64,000 bases of DNA from an uncultured Flavobacteriales bacterium (GTDB lineage Bacteria > Bacteroidota > Bacteroidia > Flavobacteriales_G > Salibacteraceae): assembly GCA_905181855.1 (NCBI GenBank), contig CAJIZE010000002.1, positions 1 through 64,000 on the forward strand. The letters are read 5' to 3'. The notes beneath the pieces were generated by a model. The model searched no databases. It was not told where the DNA came from and saw only the letters and a program-made list of their open reading frames with translations. Every line of letters starts with the position of its first letter. Position 1 is the first letter of the stretch. A program made the position numbers and the translations under genes. Shown here piece after piece: positions 8,738-18,175 of this stretch.

Positions 8738-10156
8738 ATGAATATTTCATCCTACGCATCCTTACGCCAACAACTTTTGGTAGGTACAATTTCATGTTCT
8801 AATATTGTTGAGCATTATCTTAATAACATAAAGTTAAATGAGCATCTAAATGCGTTTTTAGAAGTTTTCGAAACCGAGGCAATTGAAAGAGCATCTAAAC
8901 TTGATGCGCAAATAAAAAAAGGAAATACAGGCAAGTTAATCGGAATGGTAATTGGCCTTAAAGACAACATTTGCTATAAGGGTCATAAGGTTTCGGCAGC
9001 ATCAAAAATATTGGAAGGCTTTGAATCTTTGTATAGCTCAACTGCTGTAGAAAGGTTAGAAAAAGAAGGTGCCATTTTTATTGGAAGGTTGAATTGTGAT
9101 GAATTTGCAATGGGCAGTTCAAATGAAAATTCAGCATTTGGTCCAGTTAAAAACCCACACGATAACACAAAAGTAACAGGAGGATCTTCAGGGGGCTCTG
9201 CAGCAGCAGTTGCATCAGATTGTTGCATGGTTGCGTTAGGTTCTGATACTGGTGGCTCAATAAGACAACCAGCTTCTTTTACAGGATTAGTTGGAGTTAA
9301 ACCTACTTATGGAAGAGTATCAAGACACGGCTTAATTGCTTATGGTTCTTCACTTGATCAAATTGGGTCTTTTTCGAAGAATGTTGCTGATTCATCAATT
9401 GTGCTTGAAGTAATAGCTGGCCCTGACGAGTTTGATACTACCGCTTCAACAAATCCTATAGATAATTACTCAGATGTATCGGCAGTTAGTGAAAAGAAAA
9501 AAATTGTGGTTCTTCAAGAACCATTAGAACATGATAAAACGGATTCAGAAATAAAGGAAAAGGTACAAGAACTAATCAATAAGCTGCAAGAGCAAGGGCA
9601 TGAAGTTGTGATTAAATCAATGCCATTATTGGATTATTTAGTTCCTTGTTATTATGTTATTTCAAATGCCGAAGCATCTTCAAACTTATCACGCTATGAT
9701 GGCGTTCATATAGGGTATAGAAGCCCAGGGGCCTTCGATATGGAATCTACGTACGTTAAAAGTAGAACCGAAGGATTTGGTACAGAAGTAAAACGCCGCA
9801 TTATGCTTGGTACATTTGTGCTGAGCGCCGGCTATTACGATGCTTATTTTTCTAAAGCACAAAAAGTTCGTCGTAAAATCCAGGACTATACCAACCAGTT
9901 GCTTACCGATGCTGATTTTGTTATTTCACCAACAACACCGAATACCGCATTCGAAATTGGAGCAAAGAGTGACCCGATCGAAATGTACTTACAAGACATT
10001 TTTACCGTACACGCCAACCTTTCAGGTAACCCTGCAATATCATTACCAATGGGTAAACATAGCAACGGCTTGCCATTTGGAATACAGGTTTTAGCTCCAC
10101 ATTTTGCTGAAAAACAGATGTTCGATTTCTCGGAATATCTAATGAACAAATTTTAG
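8738..10156 (+). CDS. gatA: Aspartyl/glutamyl-tRNA(Asn/Gln) amidotransferase subunit A
   Basis: The amidase subunit of GatCAB, which frees ammonia from glutamine to turn Glu-tRNA(Gln) into Gln-tRNA(Gln). The amidase-signature Ser-cisSer-Lys triad is visible: Lys in GLKDNICYKG, the cis-Ser in VTGGSSGGSAAAVA and the nucleophile Ser in GSDTGGSIRQPASFTG. Its 472 residues match the family. I chose the ATG at 8738; an in-frame TTG at 8729 lies three codons upstream. A separate AsnS gene at 55469-56893 suggests that here the enzyme serves mainly Gln-tRNA formation. gatB and gatC are not in the window. Confidence 0.94.
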   Translation: MNISSYASLRQQLLVGTISCSNIVEHYLNNIKLNEHLNAFLEVFETEAIERASKLDAQIKKGNTGKLIGMVIGLKDNICYKGHKVSAASKILEGFESLYSSTAVERLEKEGAIFIGRLNCDEFAMGSSNENSAFGPVKNPHDNTKVTGGSSGGSAAAVASDCCMVALGSDTGGSIRQPASFTGLVGVKPTYGRVSRHGLIAYGSSLDQIGSFSKNVADSSIVLEVIAGPDEFDTTASTNPIDNYSDVSAVSEKKKIVVLQEPLEHDKTDSEIKEKVQELINKLQEQGHEVVIKSMPLLDYLVPCYYVISNAEASSNLSRYDGVHIGYRSPGAFDMESTYVKSRTEGFGTEVKRRIMLGTFVLSAGYYDAYFSKAQKVRRKIQDYTNQLLTDADFVISPTTPNTAFEIGAKSDPIEMYLQDIFTVHANLSGNPAISLPMGKHSNGLPFGIQVLAPHFAEKQMFDFSEYLMNKF

Positions 10157-10231
10157 TTCAAAATAATCGTTTTTTTCTTCATCTGCTGCCAATCGGGTAG
10201 TGATATTTGCTATAATAGATAATCTGTCTTT

Positions 10232-11746
10232 ATGAAATTAAAACATTTATTTATTGGGGTTGCAATGGTGTGCTCTTTTGCATCATTTGCAAATCCTGAT
10301 TCAACAACGACCGCTTTAACCGAAAGTGTAATTGAGGCTGATGACCCAGCGTTAAGGGCTCTTGATGAACTTGTTTCTATGCATAATATTGAAGCAATGG
10401 GTTTTGGTTTCGATTCAACGATAATCTCTGAGCTAGGTTATGCAAAAGATTCAATACCCCAATTTTCTGAGGCCGTAATAGCTGAACGATTAGCTTTTTT
10501 AGATGAAAACACACCATTTGAATTACAGTACAACAAAAAGGTAAAAGCATTTATTAATCTATATGCAGTTAGGAAAAAAGGACTTACCGAGCAGGTACTT
10601 GGATTGTCGGAGTATTACTTTCCAATGTTTGAGACCATTCTTGATCAATATAACTTACCACTTGAATTTAAATACTTGGCAGTAGTTGAGTCTGCTTTAA
10701 ACCCTACCGCAAGATCGAGAGCAGGTGCAACAGGCTTATGGCAGTTTATGTATGCTACAGGCAAAATTTACGATTTAAAAGTTACCTCATACGAAGACTT
10801 AAGGATGGACCCGGTGTTAGCAACACATGCGGCATGTAAGTATTTTACGTTTTTAAACTCAATATACCACGATTGGAATTTGGTTTTAGCAGCTTACAAT
10901 TGTGGACCTGGAAACGTAAATAAAGCGATTAGACGATCTGGTTATAAAAGAGATTATTGGCAAATTTACCCGTATTTACCGCGAGAAACAAGAGGATATG
11001 TACCAGCTTTTATAGCTGTAAATTATATTATGAGCTATCCTAATGAGCATAATATGATTCCTGATAAGCCTAATTATACATTCTTTGATTATGACACATT
11101 GGTGGTTACCAGAAGATTGAATTTTGAACAAATTGCGGGCGCTTTAGATATTACAATGGAGCAGTTAAGGTTTCTAAACCCTGTGTATAAAAAGGATTTA
11201 ATTCCGCTTAACGGAAAACAAAACATTTTGAAGTTACCAAAACAACAGGTTGGTTTATTTGTATTAAACGAAGAGGTGATTTTTGATTATAACAAACCTC
11301 TAACCCAAAAAGACTCAGATGGAAGAGAATATGTTTGGGAAGAAAGAGAAATTTACCATCTAGTTAAATCCGGACAATACCTTGGTTACATAGCCTCAAA
11401 ATATGGAGTAAGCACACGTAACATTATGGAGTGGAACAACATGCGTTCAACAACGATACATCCAGGAAAACAGCTTACAATTTATAAATCGGTAAAAGAA
11501 TACATCGCGAAAGCGCCTTCACAGCCAAGTAATAATCAGGCAACAAAAACGGTGAAAGAGGATATGATTGAAACGCCTTCAGAAGTAGCTAGAAAAGTGT
11601 ACTATCAAATTCAAGATGGAGACACTTTGTGGGATATAGCAAAAGCGCAAGGCGTTAGCTTAAACAAGCTTAAATCTCTTAACTCAAACTTGAATCATAA
11701 CAAGCTCAAACCAGGCTCGAAAATTGTGATTGCATCCGAAGGATAA
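10232..11746 (+). CDS. mltD: Membrane-bound lytic murein transglycosylase D-like protein with two LysM domains
   Basis: Cleaves peptidoglycan glycan strands to 1,6-anhydro ends in the periplasm. It has a signal peptide (MKLKHLFIGVAMVCSFASFA), an SLT domain with catalytic Glu near residue 153 in AVVESALNPTARSRAGATG, the LWQFMYATG and LAAYNCGPGNVNKAI motifs, and two LysM repeats near residues 370-415 and 450-500 (YHLVKSGQYLGYIASKYGVS; YYQIQDGDTLWDIAKAQGVS). At 504 residues it is typical of MltD. No lipobox is obvious after the signal, so it may be soluble or held by LysM binding. Its stop overlaps the next start (TAATG). Confidence 0.9.
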   Translation: MKLKHLFIGVAMVCSFASFANPDSTTTALTESVIEADDPALRALDELVSMHNIEAMGFGFDSTIISELGYAKDSIPQFSEAVIAERLAFLDENTPFELQYNKKVKAFINLYAVRKKGLTEQVLGLSEYYFPMFETILDQYNLPLEFKYLAVVESALNPTARSRAGATGLWQFMYATGKIYDLKVTSYEDLRMDPVLATHAACKYFTFLNSIYHDWNLVLAAYNCGPGNVNKAIRRSGYKRDYWQIYPYLPRETRGYVPAFIAVNYIMSYPNEHNMIPDKPNYTFFDYDTLVVTRRLNFEQIAGALDITMEQLRFLNPVYKKDLIPLNGKQNILKLPKQQVGLFVLNEEVIFDYNKPLTQKDSDGREYVWEEREIYHLVKSGQYLGYIASKYGVSTRNIMEWNNMRSTTIHPGKQLTIYKSVKEYIAKAPSQPSNNQATKTVKEDMIETPSEVARKVYYQIQDGDTLWDIAKAQGVSLNKLKSLNSNLNHNKLKPGSKIVIASEG

Positions 11747-12750
11747 TGACTAGGCTTTACATTTCAATTGTTTGCTTAACACTTCTGGGCTGTCAAAGTG
11801 GCTCACGAGACAGCTATTTACCAGGCTATGCAGGCCAAGTAGGTGAGGTAATAGTGGTGATGAATACCAGTTTATGGGATGGGCAAACAGGTTCAGAGAT
11901 CCGAAGTGTTTTAGAAGAATCACAATATGGGTTACCACAAGAAGAGCCATATTTTAAGGTAATACAAGTAACTGAAAGCAACTTTAACAGAGTGCTTAAC
12001 ACGCATCGAAATGTTGTTTGGATACAGGTGTCGGATACAGTTACCAAAGATCAATTTGTGTTTAATAAAAACACTTTTTCAAAAGGGCAAATGCTGTTGA
12101 GGATTAGAGCTAAAAACAGCTTAATAGCTAACGAACTTATTTCAAAGAACAAAGCCGGAATCATTTCGCTTTTACAACGGGCAGAGCTGAACAGGATTAT
12201 TTCCCGAAACAAAAAGTTTGGGCCTAAATCAGCAGAAAAGAAGATTAACGAAAAATTCGGTTTTAAAATAACGTTGCAAAAAGGGTTTGAAATAGTTGAT
12301 GAAAAACCAAATTCAATGTGGGTTAAATTGGAACGAGAAAGACCCTTAGGTGGTTTTAGACATCAGATAAGTCAAAACATTTTAATTGCAGAGTTTCCTT
12401 ATAATTCACGAACTGATTTTTTAGATTCAATTATTTTAGCACGAAAAGACTCACTAACAAAGCTTTGTTTGCCAGGACCAAACGAAGGTTCGTACGTAAC
12501 TACCGATTACGAATTTGTACCACCACTGATTACCGAAATAGGTGTCGATGAGCAGTATGCTAAAATGCTTAGAGGGTTATGGCGAATGGAGAACAACTTT
12601 ATGGGAGGCCCTTATGTTTCATTGATTACCACACATCCCACCAAAGACAAGTTAATATACATCGAGGGTTTTGTTTTTGCCCCACAATTCAACAAGTTAG
12701 AATATCTACGGGAGCTTGAAGCAATAATAAAATCCTTAAAGGTAAAATAA
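11746..12750 (+). CDS. DUF4837-family lipoprotein
   Basis: A 334-residue lipoprotein with lipobox LLGC around residue 16. The mature part starts with SYLPGYAGQVGEVIVVMN, which I associate with DUF4837, a family found almost only in Bacteroidota and of unknown function. The ATG overlaps the stop of the mltD-like gene by one base, so the two are translationally coupled and may act on the same envelope process. The C-terminal part contains MENNFMGGPYVS and EGFVFAP, consistent with an extracytoplasmic globular domain. No catalytic motif is recognised. Confidence 0.78.
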   Translation: MTRLYISIVCLTLLGCQSGSRDSYLPGYAGQVGEVIVVMNTSLWDGQTGSEIRSVLEESQYGLPQEEPYFKVIQVTESNFNRVLNTHRNVVWIQVSDTVTKDQFVFNKNTFSKGQMLLRIRAKNSLIANELISKNKAGIISLLQRAELNRIISRNKKFGPKSAEKKINEKFGFKITLQKGFEIVDEKPNSMWVKLERERPLGGFRHQISQNILIAEFPYNSRTDFLDSIILARKDSLTKLCLPGPNEGSYVTTDYEFVPPLITEIGVDEQYAKMLRGLWRMENNFMGGPYVSLITTHPTKDKLIYIEGFVFAPQFNKLEYLRELEAIIKSLKVK

Positions 12751-12877
12751 AGTAAGTTTTCTAAAAAAAGCAGAAAAGTCCTTTTAGGTAGTAGCGATAT
12801 CTATTCTAACCCGAAACAATGTCTTCCCCAATTGGCGTAAAGGTCATCATAAAACCAAGAAAATATACGTTCAGTAA

Positions 12878-13897
12878 TTAGTCAACAAACTTAAAATCGG
12901 CCTTAATAGGCAGATGATCACTAAAGCCCGGCTGATAGCTAAAGCCGATGAAGGTTCGTTTAGGCTTTAATCCCATGTTTTTTTTATCTAACTCCAATAA
13001 AAAATCAAAAGCACAAGGAAGTGCAGATTTATCGATATAACCTAAACCGTTTTGCATTTTAAACCCTTCAGATAGTATCATTTGATCTATATAAGTCCAA
13101 TCGTTTCTGTATTTGTTTGATCCCGGAAACAATGATATATCGATCATTAAATTTATAAAATAAGGGTTATCATTACCTATTAATACATCCTTTATGCTTT
13201 TATCAGTAGGTGTATCATTAAAATCACCCATTACAATTATTTTTACTAGACTGTTGTTTTCATACAAACTATCGGTTACTTTTCTTAATGTTTGAGCCAC
13301 AAACATTCTAGACTGCTCGGTTTCTAATTGCCCTCTCCATCTCGATGGCCAGTGGTTTACAAACACATGAAAAGTGTCTTGTTTTAAAGCAAAAGTTGCC
13401 CATAAAATATCACGAGTGTAATAGTTTTTATCCCAAGGGAAATCAATTAATATTTTCTGTGAATTAATAAGCGCTACCTTGTCTTTTTGATAGAGTAAAC
13501 CAACATCAATTCCTCGCCTATCTCGTGATTCAAAATGAGCAATACCATAGCCGTATGATTTTAAAGCGGTATTATAAATTAGGTCAGTTAGCACTTTTTT
13601 GTTTTCAATTTCGCACAACCCAATAATTTCAGGAGGCTCAAAACCACCCGTTGCAATCAAAGCTTTTGCAGATCTATTTAGCTTTTCGTAGTACTTGTAT
13701 TTATCCCAATGCCTGTCGCCATCTGGTGTAAACTCTTCATCTCTAGTTAATGGGTCGTCGGCAGGATCAAAGAGGTTCTCCACATTGTAAAAAACCATTC
13801 TAATCTCGTTGTTTCTTTCAAAAAGCTCTGGTGTTAATTGAGCGAAACATGGCGATGTTATAATTAGAACCAAAAAAGCTGCTCCGTATAATTTCAT
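12878..13897 (-). CDS. Secreted endonuclease/exonuclease/phosphatase-fold protein
   Basis: A 339-residue protein with a cleavable signal (MKLYGAAFLVLIITSPCFAQ) and an EEP (DNase I-like) fold. The motifs are VFYNVENLFDP near the start, CEIENK, NHWPSRWRG, VMGDFNDTP and FSDHLPIKAD near the end, which supply the metal-binding Asn/Glu and the catalytic His/Asp residues. Bacteroidota often secrete such proteins for extracellular nucleic-acid or phosphoester breakdown. The substrate is not known. It is divergent from the exonuclease gene at 14000. Confidence 0.87.
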   Translation of the reverse strand: MKLYGAAFLVLIITSPCFAQLTPELFERNNEIRMVFYNVENLFDPADDPLTRDEEFTPDGDRHWDKYKYYEKLNRSAKALIATGGFEPPEIIGLCEIENKKVLTDLIYNTALKSYGYGIAHFESRDRRGIDVGLLYQKDKVALINSQKILIDFPWDKNYYTRDILWATFALKQDTFHVFVNHWPSRWRGQLETEQSRMFVAQTLRKVTDSLYENNSLVKIIVMGDFNDTPTDKSIKDVLIGNDNPYFINLMIDISLFPGSNKYRNDWTYIDQMILSEGFKMQNGLGYIDKSALPCAFDFLLELDKKNMGLKPKRTFIGFSYQPGFSDHLPIKADFKFVD

Positions 13898-13999
13898 ACT
13901 ATATTAATGGCTGAGTAAATTTCACATTTCAAAGTAAATCAATCTTATAAAACCGACGAACTTTTATAAAACAATAAATGCCTATATTCGTTAACCAGG

Positions 14000-14719
14000 A
14001 TGCTAAAGAACGTAAACATTCACAATATTCTTTTTCTTGATATTGAAACCGTATCAGGTTTTTCGAAGTATTCAGAGCTACCAGAACGATTTAAAACACT
14101 CTGGAATCATAAAGCTTCGTTTTTAAAAAAGGGAGAGAGCGACACCGAAGAATCGCTTTACGAAAGGGCCGGAATCTATGCTGAGTTTGGAAAAATTATA
14201 TGCATTAGCGTAGGGTATATTCATAAAGGTGACGGTGTGGAACAGATTAGATTAAAATCGTTTGCAAGCCACGATGAAGTCGAGGTATTGAAAAGTTTTT
14301 CTGATTTGTTGAACAAATTTTTTGGCGAAACCAAACATTTGTTGTGTGGTCATAACGCCAAAGAGTTTGACTTCCCATACATCTGCAGACGTCTTTTAAT
14401 TAATGGATTGCCAATTCCAAATACATTGAACATTGCAGGAAAAAAGCCTTGGGAGGTAAATCACCTTGACACCATGCAACTTTGGCGTTTCGGAGATTAC
14501 AAAGCATACACCTCGCTTGATTTACTTACCGCCCTTTTTAATGTGCCATCACCAAAGTCAGACATAAGTGGAGCAGATGTTTCTAGGGTTTATTGGGAAG
14601 ACAATGATTTAGAAAGAATTGCCGAGTATTGCCAACAAGATGTAGTTGCTCTAATTCAAATATTCAGAAAATACCAAGCTCTAAATTTAATAGACCCATC
14701 TGATATATTAATGTCCTAG
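14000..14719 (+). CDS. Predicted 3'-5' exonuclease related to the PolB exonuclease domain
   Basis: A 239-residue DnaQ-like exonuclease matching the DNA_pol_B_exo2 type. Acidic metal-binding motifs are in order: ExoI LFLDIETVSG (residues about 12-20), ExoII HNAKEFDFPYI (about 118-128) and ExoIII with a final Asp in YCQQDVVAL (about 212-220). It stands alone, with no polymerase domain, so a repair or RNA/DNA trimming role is possible. The last 12 bases overlap the convergent membrane-protein gene on the other strand. Confidence 0.87.
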   Translation: MLKNVNIHNILFLDIETVSGFSKYSELPERFKTLWNHKASFLKKGESDTEESLYERAGIYAEFGKIICISVGYIHKGDGVEQIRLKSFASHDEVEVLKSFSDLLNKFFGETKHLLCGHNAKEFDFPYICRRLLINGLPIPNTLNIAGKKPWEVNHLDTMQLWRFGDYKAYTSLDLLTALFNVPSPKSDISGADVSRVYWEDNDLERIAEYCQQDVVALIQIFRKYQALNLIDPSDILMS

Positions 14720-16774
14720 GACCTGATACCAAACATCTCTGTTTTTGAACGTATTTTTCTGAAGTAGAAATTCCATTTGATTGCTGCTTTCTTTTTCTAT
14801 TGAATAAGAGATTAAAGCCCAATCGCCATCAATTTTCTTAATATTCGAAAACACATTACTGGAAGTGTAATTAACAACCTTTCCAGCAGCATTATACTCT
14901 TGTGCGATCAGTTGAACTGTTGGGTTTCCGTCCTGATTTAAATAATACCAAAATTTAATGTCAGTTGAATTGGAAGAATCATTTTCTGTTTTAAAAAGGG
15001 TATTGTAATCGTTCATTAACGCTTTCGTTGCTTGTTCTTTTGTAGGAGCCACACCATTTGATGTGGAGTTTTCTTTAAGGTACCTTTCTATTACTTTTGG
15101 GTTTAAAACTTTAAGTTCAAAACCATCGAAAGAGCTGATTTTTTCAGAAAGATAAACCAATTCTAATTCAGCTTTTGACAGTTTTACTCCATTTTCATAA
15201 ACCAATAAGTAGGGCTTGTCTTTAGGAAACAAATTTGGCCATTCCGTTTTTTCATACACTAAACTCAAATTTAATAAGGTTTGCGACAAAGACGTACGCG
15301 ACATTTGAACGGCTGTAATAGGCAAGCCTGTTTGTAATGAGCTAATAAATGCTCCTTTATAAATACTAGAGTTTTCTGTACTAAACCAAATGTTTTCAGA
15401 ACCTGTATGAAAATAGGGAACAGGAATAATTGCACTATAATCAGAGGGGTTTATTGCTGTAAATTCTTTTTTAATATTTGCAGGGTTTGAAAAATAAGAT
15501 AGCTCGTTGGTTTGGTATAGCTGTCTATTGTGGTGTTGATGAATTTCAACAACAAATATAATTGCTAGAAGTAGGAACAAACCAAGTTTTTTTGGACTTG
15601 GGTTTTTATTGAAATATGAAAAATAATACTTGACCGCGGAAATGTTAATCACAAAAAAGAATACCCAAGCAAACCTTCCAATCCCTCTAAATTGTTTTAA
15701 GGGCCCTGCGTAGTCAATTAAAAATTGGAAATGACCAACAAACGGGTAACCAAACGACAGGAGTAATAGAGCCAATGCCGAAAGCTGTAGAGGGGTAAAA
15801 ACGTAACTAAAGTTAAATGTTCGATATAAAAGCTTGTTTATAAACCATATTATTACAAACGCTGTGGCAGGTAGTCCAATATAAGCAATGCCCTCCCAGC
15901 TATGTTCTGGTATAGTAAACAACAAGTTGAATAGATAAACTAGAGGTTTACCTATAGGAATAAGTATGGTTGATAATGATGCGGAGTATTCAAAAAACCC
16001 AAAAGGATTGTTGGGTCGATCTATAACTTCAGAGCCTGTATTAATCCATAATTGCAATAAAATGAAAGGCAACACAACCTGTAAAAATAAATGAACTAAA
16101 ACCCATTTAAGATTGTGGAGTTTGTTTAAAGCTAATTGAAAAAAATGAGCACCTGCAAGCGTAAAGCACGCAATACCAAAATAGTACATGTGTATCCCTG
16201 AAACCATGGTAATGATCAAGCCTATTGCTAAAGAGAAAAGTAATTTTTGTAGCTCATTGTGCTTAATCCACATCCAAATGGTTAATGGAATAACGAAGGA
16301 ATATGACAGCGCATAATGACCCCCCATTCTTGCTAATTGAGGAGAAAGCAAGCTGATTACCACCGCCCCAAAAAGGGCCTGCCAATTTCTAAGGTTTAAA
16401 GATTTAAAAATGGCCGCAAGTATTGCTGCTGCTAGCGGAACAGACAGCAACATTAATAGGTTTATTATTCCAACGGTATATTTTGAAATATCAACAATAT
16501 TGTTGGATATAAACTTAATTGTATTGGATATTAAGGGTTGGTTGTCACTAAAAACAACATGCTCTCCTAAAGGAAAGTTCATGCCTTCAAAATGATTGTA
16601 GGAGGAATCAAATAAAATATGGTATAGAGGAGTGTAGTAGTTTTTTAACCCATCAATTGCATCACCCAGCAAGTATGAATTTAAATGTGTAAACAACCCC
16701 CAATTGTAACCCATCATTGCCAAAAGACTGATTAAAAAAGCAAGAAAGGGAGGTGCGTGGTTTTTAAAAAACAA
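14708..16774 (-). CDS. Large multi-pass membrane protein, possible GT-C-type glycosyltransferase
   Basis: A 688-residue protein with roughly ten or more hydrophobic segments in the first 400 residues and a soluble C-terminal domain of about 280. Near the N-terminus it has LGDAIDGLKNYYTP, in the place where GT-C enzymes keep an acidic catalytic motif in the first extracytoplasmic loop. It follows a family 2 glycosyltransferase (dolichyl-phosphate-sugar synthase-like) by 6 bases. That pairing often means one enzyme makes a lipid-phosphate sugar and the other transfers it. I do not recognise a named family, so the function is inferred from layout. Confidence 0.6.
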   Translation of the reverse strand: MFFKNHAPPFLAFLISLLAMMGYNWGLFTHLNSYLLGDAIDGLKNYYTPLYHILFDSSYNHFEGMNFPLGEHVVFSDNQPLISNTIKFISNNIVDISKYTVGIINLLMLLSVPLAAAILAAIFKSLNLRNWQALFGAVVISLLSPQLARMGGHYALSYSFVIPLTIWMWIKHNELQKLLFSLAIGLIITMVSGIHMYYFGIACFTLAGAHFFQLALNKLHNLKWVLVHLFLQVVLPFILLQLWINTGSEVIDRPNNPFGFFEYSASLSTILIPIGKPLVYLFNLLFTIPEHSWEGIAYIGLPATAFVIIWFINKLLYRTFNFSYVFTPLQLSALALLLLSFGYPFVGHFQFLIDYAGPLKQFRGIGRFAWVFFFVINISAVKYYFSYFNKNPSPKKLGLFLLLAIIFVVEIHQHHNRQLYQTNELSYFSNPANIKKEFTAINPSDYSAIIPVPYFHTGSENIWFSTENSSIYKGAFISSLQTGLPITAVQMSRTSLSQTLLNLSLVYEKTEWPNLFPKDKPYLLVYENGVKLSKAELELVYLSEKISSFDGFELKVLNPKVIERYLKENSTSNGVAPTKEQATKALMNDYNTLFKTENDSSNSTDIKFWYYLNQDGNPTVQLIAQEYNAAGKVVNYTSSNVFSNIKKIDGDWALISYSIEKESSNQMEFLLQKNTFKNRDVWYQVLGH

Positions 16775-16780
16775 ATAGAT

Positions 16781-17521
16781 TTATTTACTGAACAATAGTC
16801 GCACAAAATTAATCGACTCTACCAATAAAACCTTGTAATTCATAATACTAAAAACAACATCACTTCTAAGCGTAACAGAAACAGGAATTACTTTTAGCTG
16901 TTGTCGCTTCAAGGTTGCTGTTTTTACGAATTCTAGATCAAATAAAAACCTATTAATTGTTGTTTCTAGAAAGATTGCTTTACCCTTATTGTTAAAACCC
17001 TTTAAACCACATTGAGTATCAGTTATGGGTAGCCTTAAAATGCTTTTTAATAACCACCGCAGAAGTTTAGAAATAACTTTTCTCGCAAAAGGCACCTTTT
17101 CGTAATAGTCTCTTTTTCGATAACCAAGAGCAACATCAGTACCCAATATCAATTCTTTGTACACAGCAATTATTGATGGTATTGTGTAGGGAAAATCAAT
17201 ATCAGTAAATATTTGAAATTCGCTTTTTGCATGCGAAACACCAAGCCTCAAAGCAGCGCCTTTACCTAAATTAACAGGGTTAGCAACGATTTTAATTGGT
17301 GGAAATTCAGTTTTTAAGTAGTTGGTCTCAATTTCAGTAAAACGATTATTGTTTGAACCATCATTTACAAGTATAAATTGAATTGATATTTCTTGAAGGT
17401 GATTACTTAGCTCTTGTATGTAATGAGTTAGCTGCTTTTCCCACTCTAAACTAGGGTTAAAACAAGGTATTATAATGTCAAGTGTAGGTTGTGCGTGGTT
17501 GTCCAAATCGGAATCAATCAA
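16781..17521 (-). CDS. Family 2 glycosyltransferase, dolichyl/polyprenyl-phosphate sugar synthase-like
   Basis: A 246-residue GT-A enzyme likely moving a sugar from an NDP-sugar to a polyprenyl phosphate or other acceptor. Motifs are LDIIIPCFNP, ILVNDGSNN, NLGKGAALRLGV, the DxD-like TDIDFPYT and DTQCGLKGFNNKGKAIF, the last being typical of DPM/ALG5-like enzymes. The start is TTG at 17521, overlapping the end of the CoA-transferase B gene by 8 bases; no in-frame ATG lies before the first strand of the fold. No membrane helices are evident apart from a hydrophobic tail. The downstream membrane protein is the probable partner. Confidence 0.8.
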   Translation of the reverse strand: MIDSDLDNHAQPTLDIIIPCFNPSLEWEKQLTHYIQELSNHLQEISIQFILVNDGSNNNRFTEIETNYLKTEFPPIKIVANPVNLGKGAALRLGVSHAKSEFQIFTDIDFPYTIPSIIAVYKELILGTDVALGYRKRDYYEKVPFARKVISKLLRWLLKSILRLPITDTQCGLKGFNNKGKAIFLETTINRFLFDLEFVKTATLKRQQLKVIPVSVTLRSDVVFSIMNYKVLLVESINFVRLLFSK

Positions 17522-18170
17522 ATGTCATTTCTGGTATATCTCCATCAACAATTAAACTGCCTTCAGTTGCTGCTTTTATTTCATCAACCGAAACTCCAGG
17601 AGCTCTTTCTAATAAGTGAAAAGCACCATCTTTTATTTCCATTACCGCAAGGTTTGTAACAACTTTAGTTACGCATCCTACACCTGTAAGCGGAAGGCTG
17701 CACTGTTTAAGCAGTTTACTTTCACCTTTTTTGTTGGTGTGCATCATGGCAACAATTATGTTCTCAGCTGATGCTACTAAATCCATAGCCCCGCCCATTC
17801 CTTTTACCATTCTGCCTGGAATTTTCCAATTGGCGATGTCGCCGTTTTCAGCTACTTCCATTGCGCCTAAAACCGTTAATTGAACATGCTGCCCTCTAAT
17901 CATGGCAAAACTTGTTGCTGAATCAAAAATCGAAGCACCTGCTTGAAGGGTAACAGTTTGCTTACCTGCATTAATTAAATCGGCATCTTCTTCGCCATCA
18001 AAGGGAAAAGGACCCATCCCTAAAATTCCATTTTCTGATTGGAATTCTACCGTAATTCCGGCGGGAACAAAGTTGGCCACCAAAGTAGGAATACCAATAC
18101 CTAAATTTACATACCAACCGTTTTGCAGTTCTTGAGCTATTCTTTGAGCTATTTCTTTTTTACCAAGCAT
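17514..18170 (-). CDS. scoB: Succinyl-CoA:3-ketoacid (3-oxoacid) CoA-transferase subunit B
   Basis: The catalytic half of a heteromeric type I CoA-transferase that moves CoA between succinyl-CoA and acetoacetate. The SENG motif (VEFQSENGILGMGPFP, near residues 40-55) carries the Glu that forms the glutamyl-CoA thioester. The GAMEVAENGDIANWKIPG segment and GMGGAMDLVASA are typical of subunit B. The length of 218 residues is normal. It lies 5 bases after subunit A in the same direction. Acetoacetate made by the homogentisate route at 43429-45789 is one possible substrate source. Confidence 0.93.
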   Translation of the reverse strand: MLGKKEIAQRIAQELQNGWYVNLGIGIPTLVANFVPAGITVEFQSENGILGMGPFPFDGEEDADLINAGKQTVTLQAGASIFDSATSFAMIRGQHVQLTVLGAMEVAENGDIANWKIPGRMVKGMGGAMDLVASAENIIVAMMHTNKKGESKLLKQCSLPLTGVGCVTKVVTNLAVMEIKDGAFHLLERAPGVSVDEIKAATEGSLIVDGDIPEMTFD

Positions 18171-18175
18171 AATTC

